Assembly: GCF_014839835.1 (NCBI RefSeq)
Contig: NC_071614.1
Span: forward strand, 49,809,599 to 49,873,598
Length of the DNA stretch: 64,000 bases
Source: Dryobates pubescens
Lineage: Eukaryota > Chordata > Aves > Piciformes > Picidae
Reading direction: 5' to 3'
Made by a program: the position numbers and the translations under genes. Of this stretch, positions 10,672 to 37,756 are shown one piece after another. Every line of letters starts with the position of its first letter. The stretch's first letter is position 1. The notes under the pieces were generated by a model. The model saw only the letters and a list, made by a program, of their open reading frames with translations. It was not told the origin of the DNA and did not search any database.

Positions 10672-13600
10672 CTGCAAGGAGAGGTTCAAAGCAGCTGTGA
10701 ATGGCTTTGCCAGCTGCACCCAGAAGGGCTTGAGGCAGCTCTGAGCCAAGCCAGCCGGTGCCTGGCTCTGCTAGCTGGGCACTGGGGTGCTGCTCATGAA
10801 GAGTGCTCTGGGGGCCAAAGCCACTGCTGTGTGGCACTCAGGGACATGCTCCAGTGCTCATGGAGGTGCTGGGTGGCAGGCTGGGCTTGCTGATCTGAGG
10901 TTTTCCCAACCTTAATGATTCTGATCCATGAGGGAAGGCTGCTGGGGCTGAGTGCTGCCCCAGGGAGTGCAGGGGAGCACAGAGGCAGAGTCCAGAGCCA
11001 GCTGCTGCCTCCAGGAGCCCCTTCCACCCTAAGCTCCTCCACCATTCCAGGGCCAAGGAACCCTGGACTGGCACTGCAGCAGGGGCAGGCTGTGTGCAGC
11101 TCTCTCCACACCTCCCTGTGGAGCAGCCTGGAGTCTTTGCCTCCTTCAGCAGCCTGGGCCACAGCTGGCATCACTCAGTGCTGCAGCAGCTCCTCTCTGA
11201 ACCACAGAATGGGTTTTGGTTGGAAAAGCTCTTTCAGAGCATGGAGTCCAACCAGCCACCCTCCCCAGGGCTGGTGCTGGCCCATGGCCCTCAGCACCAC
11301 AGCTCTTCCTCTTTCAAACACCTCCAGGGATGGGGATCAGCCTCCTCCCTGGCAGGGAGCTCCCTCCCACTCCCTGACCATTGCAGCAAAGACATTTCTG
11401 CTCATCTCCAGCCTCTGCTCCTATCACTTCTTAACAGGGAGCAGAGCCCAGCCCCAGCTCCCTGCAGCCTCCCACCAGGGAGCTGCAGAGAGCAGCGAGG
11501 TCTCCCTCAGCCTCCTCTGCTCCACACTCAACACCCCCAGGGCCCTCAGCTGCTCCTCCCCAGCCCTCTTCCCCAGACCCTTCCCCAGCTCTGTTGCCCT
11601 TCTCTGGCCCTGCTCCAGCCCTCAATGTCCCTCTGGGAGTGAGGAGCCCAGAACTGAACCCAGCACTCAGGCTGTGGCCTCCCCAGCGCTGGGCACAATC
11701 CCTGCCCTGCTCCTGCTGCCCACACATTCCCCAGTCCATGGCAGGCCCAAAGCCCTTCCCAGGGCACCATACCTGATCCTTCTGCATCAGTGTCCAGAGG
11801 TCCAGCACATCTGTGCCACAGGCCCTGGCCGCCTGCACGCAGGCCTGGGCGTACTGCCCGGCGCTGGCATTGCTGCGATTCAGCCTCTCCCCTGGCAGGC
11901 ACAAGGAGGGCACTCAGCTGGCACAGCCTGGCTGCAGCCACGCTGCCCAGCACCACTGTGTCCCAGCAGCAGCCACCACCAAGCACCACCTAAGGCCCCA
12001 GCTCTGCAGCTGAAGTGGCTGAGGAGCTGCAGCAGGGGCTGAGAAGGTTCCTGGGTAGCAGAGGAGCCACAGGGGGGAGAGGCTGCAGCGAGGAGCACAC
12101 AGCAGCAATGGCCTCAGCTGCTGCTGCTCCCCCAGGCACCAGGGAGAGACTCCCTGGGGTCTGTTACACTGACACCAAACCTGCCTGGGGAGCCCCTGCC
12201 TGGCCAGATGTGACACAAACCATGGCTGCTGGACCTTCCCCAAGGCATACAATGTGAGACCCCCTCCAGGCTGAGGCCCTCTCCAGGCTGAGCCCCCCTC
12301 CATTTTTGCTGCTGCTCTGGCAGCCTGCCCAGCCCACCCTGGTGGTGGAAACTGTTTCCCAGGGGCAGGCCCTTGTGTGAGGTCTGTGCAGGAACAGCTC
12401 AGACACCACTTCCAGAGGCAGGGAGCTGGTAGCTACTCCACCAGCTCACCCCAAAGCCTTCTCAGAGGACACAACTGCAGGCTGGCACAGCACGAAGCTG
12501 ATGACCTGCCAGCCTGGCACCACTGACTTGGTGTCTGCCAGCAAGCTGCAGAGATCGTGCCCCTGCAGCCCATGCCCTTACCTTTGGCAAGGCAGGCCTG
12601 CTCCCAGGCTGCCTCCTGAAGAGGAGGAGGGGTGATCAAGAGCACTCTGTCTTGAGTGATGCCCACTGAGCTCAGGTACTGCACCATGCTCTTGAGGTTG
12701 GCAGCATACTCCTCCAGGGGGACGTGCTGCTTGGGGTTGAGCTCTGCCAGGGGGTGGAACACAGCAGCAGTGATGCCAACTGCTCACAGCTTTGTCTCAG
12801 CACAGCCTGCACCTTGCAGCTCCCCCAGCCAGGAGGTGTGAGGGAAGTGCTGCCTCTCAGCACCCAAAGCAGACAAATCAGAGCCTTAAAGAGCTTCTCT
12901 CAGAGCTGTGGTCACCTCCAGCCCTTCTGGCATGCAGGGAACCTGCTGGCAGCCTCCAGGAAGCAGTCACTGATGTTTGATCAGCAGAGCTCTGCAGGCT
13001 TCCCTCACAGAGCCCACAGCCACCTGCCCTCACTTCCTCTGGCCAGGCACTCCCCAGGCTGCTTTAAAGGCAGGAAAATCAGCTGGGTGCCCAGCTCCAG
13101 GCTTAGGTGGTGGGTGCCCAGCTGCAGCTGATGAACGTGCCACTGATTCTGAACCCCCTGAGAGTCACCTGTCAAGACCTGCTGAGGAGAAGCAGAAGGC
13201 CCTGCATGGCCTAAACACCAGCCACAGAACCATGGCATCATTTAGGGTGGCAAAGCCTTTGAGGCTCACCCAGCTCAACCATGCTGCCTGCCAAGGCTGG
13301 GGCTGAGCCCTGGCCCTCAGCACCACAGCTCTGCCTCTGGGCAACCCCTCCAGGGAAGGGCATTCAGCCACCCCCTGGGCAGCCTGGGCCAGGCTCTGAG
13401 AACCCTTCCAGTCAGGAAGTTTCTTCTCATCTCCAACCTGAACCTCTCCTGGGGCAACTTGAGGTCTTTTCCTCTTGTCCTCTCAGTTCTTACCAGGCAC
13501 AAGAGACCAACCCCCACCTGGCACCAACCTCCCTCCAGGGAGTTGAGGAATAAAAGGATTGGGAACAATCCACTGTAAAACTGAAGAGAGGGCAACAGGA

Positions 13601-16160
13601 GCTGCAGCAGCACAGCCCTGTGTGACCTTCTGCTGTGAAACTGTCCTGAGAGGAGAGCCCACAAGCAAACCAACCCCAACCAAGCCCAGCTGCTGTACCT
13701 TCCAGAGCACTGTCATTAGCTCCAAAGAAGAGAGTCACTGCAGCAACAGCCTCAGCACCAGCACCTGCAGGGATCAGCCTGGGAAGGAGCAGCTTGGCCC
13801 ACCTGGAGTTGTACCCTGAGAACCCACGGTTGAGGACATCACATCTCCTGAAACACAGACACCCAGCAGCAAGAAACTCTCCAGTGTGAGGCTGGGGAGA
13901 CTCTGGCACAGCTTGCCCAGGGAGCCTGTGGATGCCTCCTGCCTGGAGGTGTTGAAGGCCTTGAGCAACCAGGGCTGGAAGAAGGTTGAAGATCATCCAG
14001 TTCCAAGCCCCCTGCCATGGGCTCTGCCCATGGCAGGGGGCTTGGAACTGGATGATCTTCAACATCCCTTCTGTGAGTCTATATCCAAAGGAAGATCTCT
14101 CCCCTGCCCACCAGAAACACACCTGGGGAAGTTCTGAAACACTCCTGCTCCAACACCTGCCCCTGCCCCTCTCAGGAGCCAGGAGGTGCCAGTGGCCTTG
14201 GAACCCTGTGTCTGGGGAGTGCCCACACCGAGGGCACCTGCAGCACTCACCTCAGAGCCACAGAACTGTTTGGCTTGGCAAAGACCTCTAAGGGCACTGA
14301 GTCCCAACATCAGCCCAGCACCACTGTGGCCACCCAGAACCACAGCCTTGGCTCTCACTGAGGATTTTGCCCTTTCCCCTCAAGCCAGTGATTACTTCTG
14401 CCAGTGCTGGGCAGGCTGCCCCAGGCCAGTTAGGCTTCACTAGAAGGTGTCAATAACCAAACACACTCAGTGCTAACAACCAAACACATTCAGTGTTAAC
14501 TTCTGCTGCCCCCCTGCTGGCACAGCTCCTGGCATGGCAGCTCTGCAATGCCCCTTCTGCAGGGTGAGCTCTTACCTGACCAGCCTCTGGGCAAGGAGCG
14601 TCCCCCAGCCGCCCTCCTGGAAGGAGTACTGCAAGCAAGGGCCACAGTCAGAGCTGCACTGCACAAGAGGCTTCCCAGCAGCCCAGCCCCAGCCCCTTCC
14701 CTCCCCAGCAGCTCCTCCTGCCTCTGGCACTGCTGCAGCTGCCCCCTCCTGCCTCCCAGCTTGCCCTGTGCCTGCAGAGCTCCAACAGCCAGCAGCTGAG
14801 AGCAGCTGGCAGCCTTGCTCTGCTGGCTGCTGTGCTTTCCCTCTGGCCCCTCTGCCTCTTCTCTTAAAAAAGCAATAGAAGAAGTCCTTTTCTACTTCGT
14901 TTCTCAGATCCTCTCCCTGGGCCTGCAGTCTGGACAGCACCTCCCAAACCCCTCCATGGCTGCTCCAGAGTGCAGTTCAAGACCCACCTCTTGGAATCAC
15001 AGAATGATTTGGGCTGCAAAAGACCTTCCAGACCCTCCAGGCCAACCCTCCTCTAACCCTGCCCAGGCTGGGGCTGAGCCCTGGCCCTCAGCACCACAGC
15101 TCTGCCTCTGGGAACCCCTCCAGGGAAGGGCATTCAGCCACCCCCTGGGCAGCCTGGGCCAGGCTCTGAGAACCTTTCCAGTCAGGAAGTTCCTTCTCAT
15201 CTCCCACCTGAACCTCCCCTGGGGCAGCTTGAGGCCAGACCTTCTCCTCCTGTCACTTGGTGCTTCCTGCAGCAGTGGAGGAATTAACCTCCCCTCCCCA
15301 CCCCCACTGCTGCACTCCCTCCCCGGGCTGCGCCGTGAGCTGGTTCAGCTCTCACCAAAGCTGACCTTTGTCTTGGCCAAAGCTCTGTGCCCCAAGCCGC
15401 AGGGACCCCAAATGAACACGAGAAGGCTGCAGCTACCTCAGAGACGTTCACCAAGCCATGGTCTGGGCACACCTAGGCAGAAGCTGTGCCAGGGTGGGCA
15501 AGCTGGGTGCAGGGAGCTGCACACACCGGGAGCCAGCAGCGCAGGGAGGGCAGGGCTCAGCACACAGCATCCACAGGGTGGGGGGCAGGAGGCTGGGGCC
15601 AGGCTCTGCTCAGTGGTGCCCAGGGACAGCACAATGAGCACAAACTGGAGCCCAGGAAAAACTTCTGTTGTGAGGCTGCTGGAGGCCTGGAGCAGGCTGC
15701 CCAGAGAGGCTGTGGAGCCTCCTGCTCTGGAGAGCTTCCAACCGCCCCTGGGCACTGTGCCCCTGGGCAGGCTGCTGGGGGGGCCCTGCTGGAGCAGGGG
15801 CTGGGCTGGGGGAGCTGCAGAGGTCCCTTCCAGCCACAGCACTCCGGGACTGTGCCCGGGCTGCGCTCTCCGTCCGGAAAACGCCTCCGGAGCACCGGGA
15901 GCGACACTAGCAGAGCACAACCACAGCAGGCGATCAGCTGCCGCAGCGGTGCCCTGGCATGCCCCAAGAGGCCACAGCGCGGCCGGCCCCCGGAGCCGGG
16001 AGCCCCCCGCGGGGCTTTACAGCGCTGCCAAGGGCACAGCGCCCAGGGCAGCCCGCGGGGCCCCGCAGTCCGCTCCTACCTCCGTGATGGAGTCCCCGAA
16101 GAGCACAACCCGGGGCCAGAGCAGCTGCCGGCCCCGGCACGCAGCCTCCGGCAGCGCCAT
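10504..16160 (-). CDS. IAH1: IAH1, isoamyl acetate-hydrolysing esterase 1 homologue
   Basis: This is a GDSL/SGNH-family esterase, complete in six exons: 16080-16160, 14576-14628, 13699-13847, 12582-12743, 11773-11891 and 10504-10671. The joined frame is 243 aa against about 248 in human. It has FGDSIT with the nucleophile Ser24, FFGANDS with oxyanion residues Gly87 and Asn89, and SDGLHLS with Asp196 and His199 of the catalytic triad. The start [10 protein letters not shown] is the first ATG after a CpG-rich region and aligns with the mammalian start. The yeast homologue hydrolyses short esters; the vertebrate substrate is poorly defined. It lies tail-to-tail with ADAM17 and downstream of CPSF3 on the same strand. 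Introns 1, 2, 3 and 5 carry antisense or sense CR1 pieces. Confidence 0.96.
11197..11745 (-). mobile_element. CR1 LINE fragment, antisense, in IAH1 intron 5
   Basis: It opens with ACAGAATGGGTTTTGGTTGG, the reversed CR1 end, and continues into CTCAGCTGCTCCTCCCCAGC, typical of CR1 further upstream. It ends close to IAH1 exon 5. Confidence 0.85.
11773..11891 (-). CDS. IAH1: IAH1 exon 5
   Basis: The acceptor is CTGCCAG and the donor CAG/GTATGG. It encodes [17 protein letters not shown] and [16 protein letters not shown]. Confidence 0.95.
12582..12743 (-). CDS. IAH1: IAH1 exon 4
   Basis: The acceptor is CTGGCAG and the donor AAG/GTAAGG. It encodes [19 protein letters not shown] through [14 protein letters not shown]. 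Confidence 0.95.
13222..13545 (-). mobile_element. CR1 LINE fragment, antisense
   Basis: It contains CTCAGCACCACAGCTCTGCC and CCACCCCCTGGGCAGCCTGG, the reversed CR1 3' region. Confidence 0.8.
13699..13847 (-). CDS. IAH1: IAH1 exon 3
   Basis: The acceptor is TTTCAG and the donor AAG/GTACAG. It encodes [17 protein letters not shown] and the oxyanion block [10 protein letters not shown]. Confidence 0.95.
13870..14075 (+). mobile_element. CR1 LINE 3' end with perfect inverted repeat
   Basis: The sense CR1 end GAGGCTGGGGAGACTCTGGC runs into a palindrome at 13986-14062 with 36-bp arms and a 5-bp loop. The arms read TTGAAGATCATCCAGTTCCA onward and its reverse complement. Confidence 0.85.
14262..14350 (-). 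mobile_element. Short CR1 3' end, antisense
   Basis: CACAGAACTGTTTGGCTTGG and AAGACCTCTAAGGGCACTGA match the reversed end of CR1. Confidence 0.7.
14576..14628 (-). CDS. IAH1: IAH1 exon 2
   Basis: The acceptor is GCTTGCAG and the donor CAG/GTAAGA. It encodes [17 protein letters not shown], matching FSFQQGGWGASLADRLV of human IAH1. Confidence 0.94.
14993..15290 (-). mobile_element. CR1 LINE fragment, antisense, in IAH1 intron 1
   Basis: It begins AATCACAGAATGATTTGGGC and includes CCACCCCCTGGGCAGCCTGG. It is close in sequence to the copy at 13222-13545. Confidence 0.85.
15585..15838 (+). mobile_element. CR1 LINE 3' fragment
   Basis: It contains CTCAGTGGTGCCCAGGGACA and GGCTGCCCAGAGAGGCTGTG. 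It resembles the copy at 2826-3292. Confidence 0.85.
16080..16160 (-). CDS. IAH1: IAH1 exon 1
   Basis: 27 codons from ATG through FGDSITE, donor GAG/GTAGGA. It contains the nucleophile serine block. Confidence 0.95.
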
Positions 16161-16196
16161 GGCCGCGGCGGACGTCCGGGAGCCGGGGAGCGGAGG

Positions 16197-16322
16197 AGGA
16201 GCACGGAGCGGAGGGAGGGAAGGGAGGAGGGGAGAGGGAGGAGGGGAGAGGGAGGAGGGGAGAGGGAGGAGGGGAGAGGGAGGAGGGGAGAGGGAGGAGG
16301 GGAGAGGGAGGAGGGGAAGAAA
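16197..16322 (+). repeat. 14-bp polypurine minisatellite upstream of IAH1
   Basis: About seven copies of a G/A-only unit (GAGAGGGAGGAGGG) with 14-bp period start about 37 bp upstream of the IAH1 ATG, within the 5' UTR or core promoter. Confidence 0.9.
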
Positions 16323-16597
16323 GCGGCGGGAGGGAGGGGAGCGGCGGGCTCGGCGCTCTCGGGGCCTGGGCAGGTCTCCCGTTCGGATCCGCGTTGCAGG
16401 GCAGCTCCAGCCCCGCTGTAAGCCAGGAGGCAGCGGCGAGGTCACAGCGCCGGGGCTGAGCCCTGCGCTCCAGCGCTGCTCCCCGGGAGCGCTGGCTCGC
16501 AGGCTGCCAGCTCGGCTGTGCTGCGTAAACGATGCCGGCAGGGCTGGGGACTGCAGCCCGGAGCGGTGCTGGAAGATCCAGGGACAGAGAAGCATTG

Positions 16598-17155
16598 CCG
16601 CTGGAGAAGCCTTACAGCTCACCCAGGCCAACCCTTCTCTAACCCTGCCAGGGCTGGGGCTGAGCCATGGCCCTCAGCACCACAGCTCTGCCTCTGACAA
16701 ACACCTCCAGGAAAGGGCATTCAGTCACCCCCTGGGCAGCCTGGGCCAGGCTTGAGAACCCTTCCAGGCAGGAAGTTTCTTCCAAGGTCCAAACTAAGCC
16801 TCCCTTGGTGCAACTTGAAGACATTTGTTCTGTCACCTGAGACTAGGGAAAGGACACCAACCCCCACGGGCTGCAGCCTCCTCCCAGGGAGCTGCAGAGA
16901 GCAAGGAGGGCTCCCTCAGCCTCCTCTGCTCCACACTCAACACCCCCAGGGCCCTCAGCTGCTCCTCCCCAGCCCTGTTCCCCAGCCCCTTCCCCAGCTC
17001 TGTTGCCCTTCTCTGGCCCTGCTCCAGCCTTCAATGTCCTTCCTGCAGCGAGGAGCCCAGAACTGAGCCCAGCACTCGGGGTGCAGCCTCCCCAGTGCTG
17101 AGTGCAGGGGCACAGTCCCTGCCCTGCTCCTGCTGCCCACAGCACTGCTGACCTG
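16598..17155 (-). mobile_element. CR1 LINE fragment, antisense, upstream of IAH1
   Basis: It reads the reversed CR1 3' region through CTCAGCTGCTCCTCCCCAGC and CCCTGCTCCTGCTGCCCACA, like the copy at 11197-11745. Confidence 0.85.
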
Positions 17156-17307
17156 GGGCTGACTGTGCTGCAAAGTCTCACCTCAGTAAAACCAAAGGCT
17201 GTAAAAGAGACCAAGAGCATAAAGAGTCAAATGAGTTGTCAGCAGAAGAAACTGAACAGCAAACTGAAGAGGTGGAGCCTGCAGTGTGTGTTCCTAGTGA
17301 CCCACAG

Positions 17308-17490
17308 GCTCAATGGTTTGGGTTGGGAAAGCCCTCTGGGATCGTCCAGGCCAACCAGCAACCCAGCCCCACCATGGGCCTGAACCATGGCCCAGCTGCC
17401 CCGGGCACAGGGCTCAGGAACACCTCCAGGCATGGGGACTCCGCCACCTCCTCAGACACCAGGATCCTGGCCCTGTGGCTGCTGCACCCC
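17308..17490 (-). mobile_element. CR1 LINE 3' fragment, antisense
   Basis: CAATGGTTTGGGTTGGGAAA is followed by AACACCTCCAGGCATGGGGA. Confidence 0.75.
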
Positions 17491-17676
17491 AGGTGAGAGA
17501 AGGCACTTGTGGAACAACCCTGAAGGCTCTGAGGCAGCAGCTGAGTCAGGTGGGGGAAGGGGAAGTGTTGTGTGCGCAGCAGAAAGCCAAGGGGCAGGAA
17601 AGTCACTTTCTGTGGCCAGGTCTCAGCATGGCTGCTCAGGAACAAGCTGACTCTGACTACTGAAGAGCAAAAAGGG

Positions 17677-17682
17677 TTTATT
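17677..17682 (-). terminator. CPSF3: CPSF3 polyadenylation signal
   Basis: TTTATT on the plus strand is AATAAA on the minus strand. It is only about 65 bp past the stop codon, so the 3' UTR would be under 100 nt. Confidence 0.75.
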
Positions 17683-17744
17683 TACTTTTGCAAGAGACCA
17701 AAGGTGTGGAAGGGTCCTGGGGGTGCCCTGGGGACCTGTGGGGG

Positions 17745-35083
<17,339 letters not shown>

Positions 35084-35099
35084 GGCGCCGCCTCCCTGC

Positions 35100-35158
35100 C
35101 CGCCCTGCGCCTCCTTCCGCTTCCGCCGGGGCCGGGCCGGGGCCGCCTCCCTGCGCCT

Positions 35159-35238
<80 letters not shown>

Positions 35239-35406
35239 CCCTGCTCCTGCCCCTGCTCCGCCTGCTCCTGCCCCTGTTCCGCAACCTCCGCCTGCTCCTG
35301 TTCCGCCTGCTCCGCCTGCTCCGCAACCTCCGCCTGCTCCTGTTCCGCCTGCTCCTGCGCCCCGCAGCCCGCGGGCGGCGCCGGCAGCGGGCACCCGCGG
35401 CACCAG
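35100..35406 (+). other. ITGB1BP1: Candidate 5' UTR exon of ITGB1BP1
   Basis: The first ITGB1BP1 coding exon has an acceptor in front of it, so an upstream non-coding exon must exist. GGCACCAG/GTGAGG at 35406/35407 is the best donor I see on the plus strand near the CpG block. The start is unknown. This is inferred, not shown. Confidence 0.35.
35145..35350 (+). repeat. 12-bp GC-rich repeat (CTGCTCCTGCGC type)
   Basis: A run of CCTGCTCCTGCG units with 12-bp period degenerates into TTCCGCCTGCTCCG variants to the right. It lies about 60 bp upstream of the CPSF3 start codon, in the shared promoter. Confidence 0.9.
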
Positions 35407-35486
35407 GTGAGGCTGGCGGCGGCCGTGCCGGGCCGTGCCCGGGCGTGCGGCCCCGGGCGGCTGCTGAGGGGCCCGGGGCCGGCAGC

Positions 35487-35570
35487 GGGGCCGCTCTGCC
35501 AGGGGCCGCTCTGCCAGGGGCCGCTCTGCCAGGGGCCGCTCTGCCAGGGGCCGCTCTGCCAGGGGCCTTG
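35487..35570 (+). repeat. 15-bp tandem repeat (AGGGGCCGCTCTGCC)
   Basis: About five to six near-identical 15-bp units lie in the CpG-rich region, just right of the candidate ITGB1BP1 donor. Confidence 0.9.
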
Positions 35571-35619
35571 CCCGGGCGCTCGCCCCTCCGAGGGCAGCGG
35601 CTTCTGCCGGCCGCGGCCC

Positions 35620-36970
35620 TGCCGGCCGTGCCTGGCTCCGGCTCCGCCGGCCGTGCCTGGCTCTGGCTCTGGCTCCGGCTCCGCCGGCCGTGCCTGGCTC
35701 CGGCTCCGCCGGCCGTGCCTGGCTCCGGCTCCGGCTCCGGCTCCGCCGGCCGTGCCTGGCTCCGGCTCCGCCGGCCGTGCCTGGCTCCGGCTCCGCCGGC
35801 CGCGCCTGGCTCTGGCTCCGCCGGCCGCGCCTGGCTCCGGCTCTGGCTCCGCCGGCCGCGCCTGGCTCCGGCTCTGGCTCCGCCGGCCGTGCCTGGCTCC
35901 GGCTCTGGCTCCGCCGGCCGTGCCTGGCTCTGGCTCTGGCTCCGGCTCCGCCGGCCGCGCCTGGCTCTGGCTCCGCCGGCCGCGCCTGGCTCCGGCTCTG
36001 GCTCCGCCGGCCGCGCCTGGCTCCGGCTCTGGCTCCGCCGGCCGTGCCTGGCTCCGGCTCCGGCTCTGGCTCCGCCGGCCGTGCCTGGCTCCGGCTCCGG
36101 CTCCGGCTCCGCCGGCCGTGCCTGGCTCCGGCTCCGGCTCCGCCGGCCGTGCCTGGCTCCGGCTCCGGCTCCGCCGGCCGTGCCTGGCTCCGGCTCCGGC
36201 TCCGCCGGCCGTGCCTGGCTCCGGCTCCGGCTCCGCCGGCCGTGCCTGGCTCCGGCTCTGGCTCCGCCGGCCGTGCCTGGCTCCGGCTCTGGCTCCGCCG
36301 GCCGTGCCTGGCTCCGGCTCCGCCGGCCGCGCCTGGCTCTGGCTCCGGCTCCGCCGGCCGCGCCTGGCTCTGGCTCCGGCTCCGCCGGCCGCGCCTGGCT
36401 CTGGCTCCGGCTCCGCCGGCCGCGCCTGGCTCTGGCTCCGGCTCCGCCGGCCGCGCCTGGCTCTGGCTCCGGCTCCGCCGGCCGCGCCTGGCTCTGGCTC
36501 CGGCTCCGCCGGCCGCGCCTGGCTCCGGCTCCGCCGGCCGCGCCTGGCTCTGGCTCCGGCTCCGCCGGCCGCGCCTGGCTCTGGCTCCGGCTCCGCCGGC
36601 CGCGCCTGGCTCTGGCTCCGGCTCCGCCGGCCGCGCCTGGCTCTGGCTCCGGCTCCGCCGGCCGCGCCTGGCTCTGGCTCCGGCTCCGCCGGCCGCGCCT
36701 GGCTCCGGCTCCGCCGGCCGCGCCTGGCTCCGGCTCCGCCGGCCGCGCCTGGCTCCGGCTCCGCCGGCCGCGCCTGGCTCCGGCTCCGCCGGCCGCGCCT
36801 GGCTCCGGCTCCGCCGGCCGCGCCTGGCTCCGGCTCCGCCGGCCGCGCCTGGCTCTGGCTCTGCCGGCCGTGCCTGGCTCCGGCTCTGGCTCCGCCGGCC
36901 GCGCCTGGCTCCGGCTCCGGCTCCGCCGGCCGCGCCTGGCTCCGGCTCCGGCTCCGCCGGCCGCGCCTGG
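35620..36970 (+). repeat. 1.35-kb CpG-rich minisatellite, 25-bp core plus 6-bp increments
   Basis: Units read CGCCGGCCGYGCCTGGCTCC with variable numbers of GGCTCC or GGCTCT hexamers, so unit lengths are 25, 31 or 37 bp. Each unit has several CpGs. It sits in the presumed first ITGB1BP1 intron, about 0.6 kb from the CPSF3 start. Long open frames on both strands are a by-product of repetition. Confidence 0.95.
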
Positions 36971-37204
36971 TTGTGGGGTGGGGCTGGAGGGGGAATCAGA
37001 ATCATTAGGGCTGGAAGAGATCTCTGAAGTGGTCAGGGGCAGGCGGCGAAGCAGCTGGGAAGAGGAAGGAGGGAAGGGGAGGAAGGAGGGAGGGCAAGGA
37101 AGGGGCTTGGTGCCACCCCGGGCAGCCTCTCTGGGCAGATCGCTCTGCAGCTCCTTGGGCTGGGGAGGCACAGCCCGAGGGCATCGTCCGGAGCACCGCT
37201 GCAG

Positions 37205-37490
37205 GGAGAGCGCAGGGAGGATGCACCCAGGTCCTTCCCAGCGGTGCCCAGTGCCAGGGGCTGCAAACTGGAACACAGGAGATGCCACCTACAGATGAGG
37301 AGAAAATTTCCTCTGGGGGTGACGAGGCCCTGCAGCAGGCTGCCCAGAGGCACTGCGGGGTCTCCATCTCTGGAGGCATTCCAGCCCCACCTGGCTGTGT
37401 CCTGGGTGCCCTGCCCTGGCAGGGGCTGGACTGGATGAGCTCCAGAGGCCCCTTCCAGCGCCCCCCACGCAGGGGTTCTGTGGTTCTCTG
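37205..37490 (+). mobile_element. CR1 LINE 3' fragment, sense
   Basis: AGCGGTGCCCAGTGCCAGGG to GGCTGGACTGGATGAGCTCC. A short antisense CR1 end lies at 36995-37035. Confidence 0.8.
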
Positions 37491-37684
37491 TGCCTCAGCC
37501 CTCCTCAGAACCCACAGACCGAGGCAGGACTGGATGCTTTGTGCAGCTGCTTCTCTTCTCAGAGTCCTTAACAAGTGTCCTTTGTTTTGCCCCCTGCACG
37601 CAGGCCTCCCTCCCTGGCTGGCAGCACAGCTGTGCTCTGTGCTGTTCCTCCCTGGAAGGTCTTCCAGGAGCCAATGATGAGAAG

Positions 37685-37756
37685 ATGTTTAGGAAAGGCA
37701 AGAAGCGGCACAGCAGCAGCAGCTCCCAGAGCAGTGAGATCAGCACCAAGAGCAAG
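37685..37756 (+). CDS. ITGB1BP1: ITGB1BP1 coding exon 1
   Basis: 24 codons, [20 protein letters not shown] then TKSK, donor AAG/GTGAGC. The exon begins upstream at an acceptor, either GCACGCAG (37603) or CTTCCAG (37667), which I cannot choose between. Confidence 0.94.

Larger units (their letters stand above)
15840..16560. promoter_or_regulatory. IAH1: CpG-rich IAH1 promoter region
   Basis: CpG dinucleotides are dense around IAH1 exon 1 and upstream of it (GCGCGGCCGG, CGGCGGGAGG), unlike the flanks. This is what a housekeeping CpG-island promoter looks like. No transcription start can be fixed from sequence alone. Confidence 0.65.
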
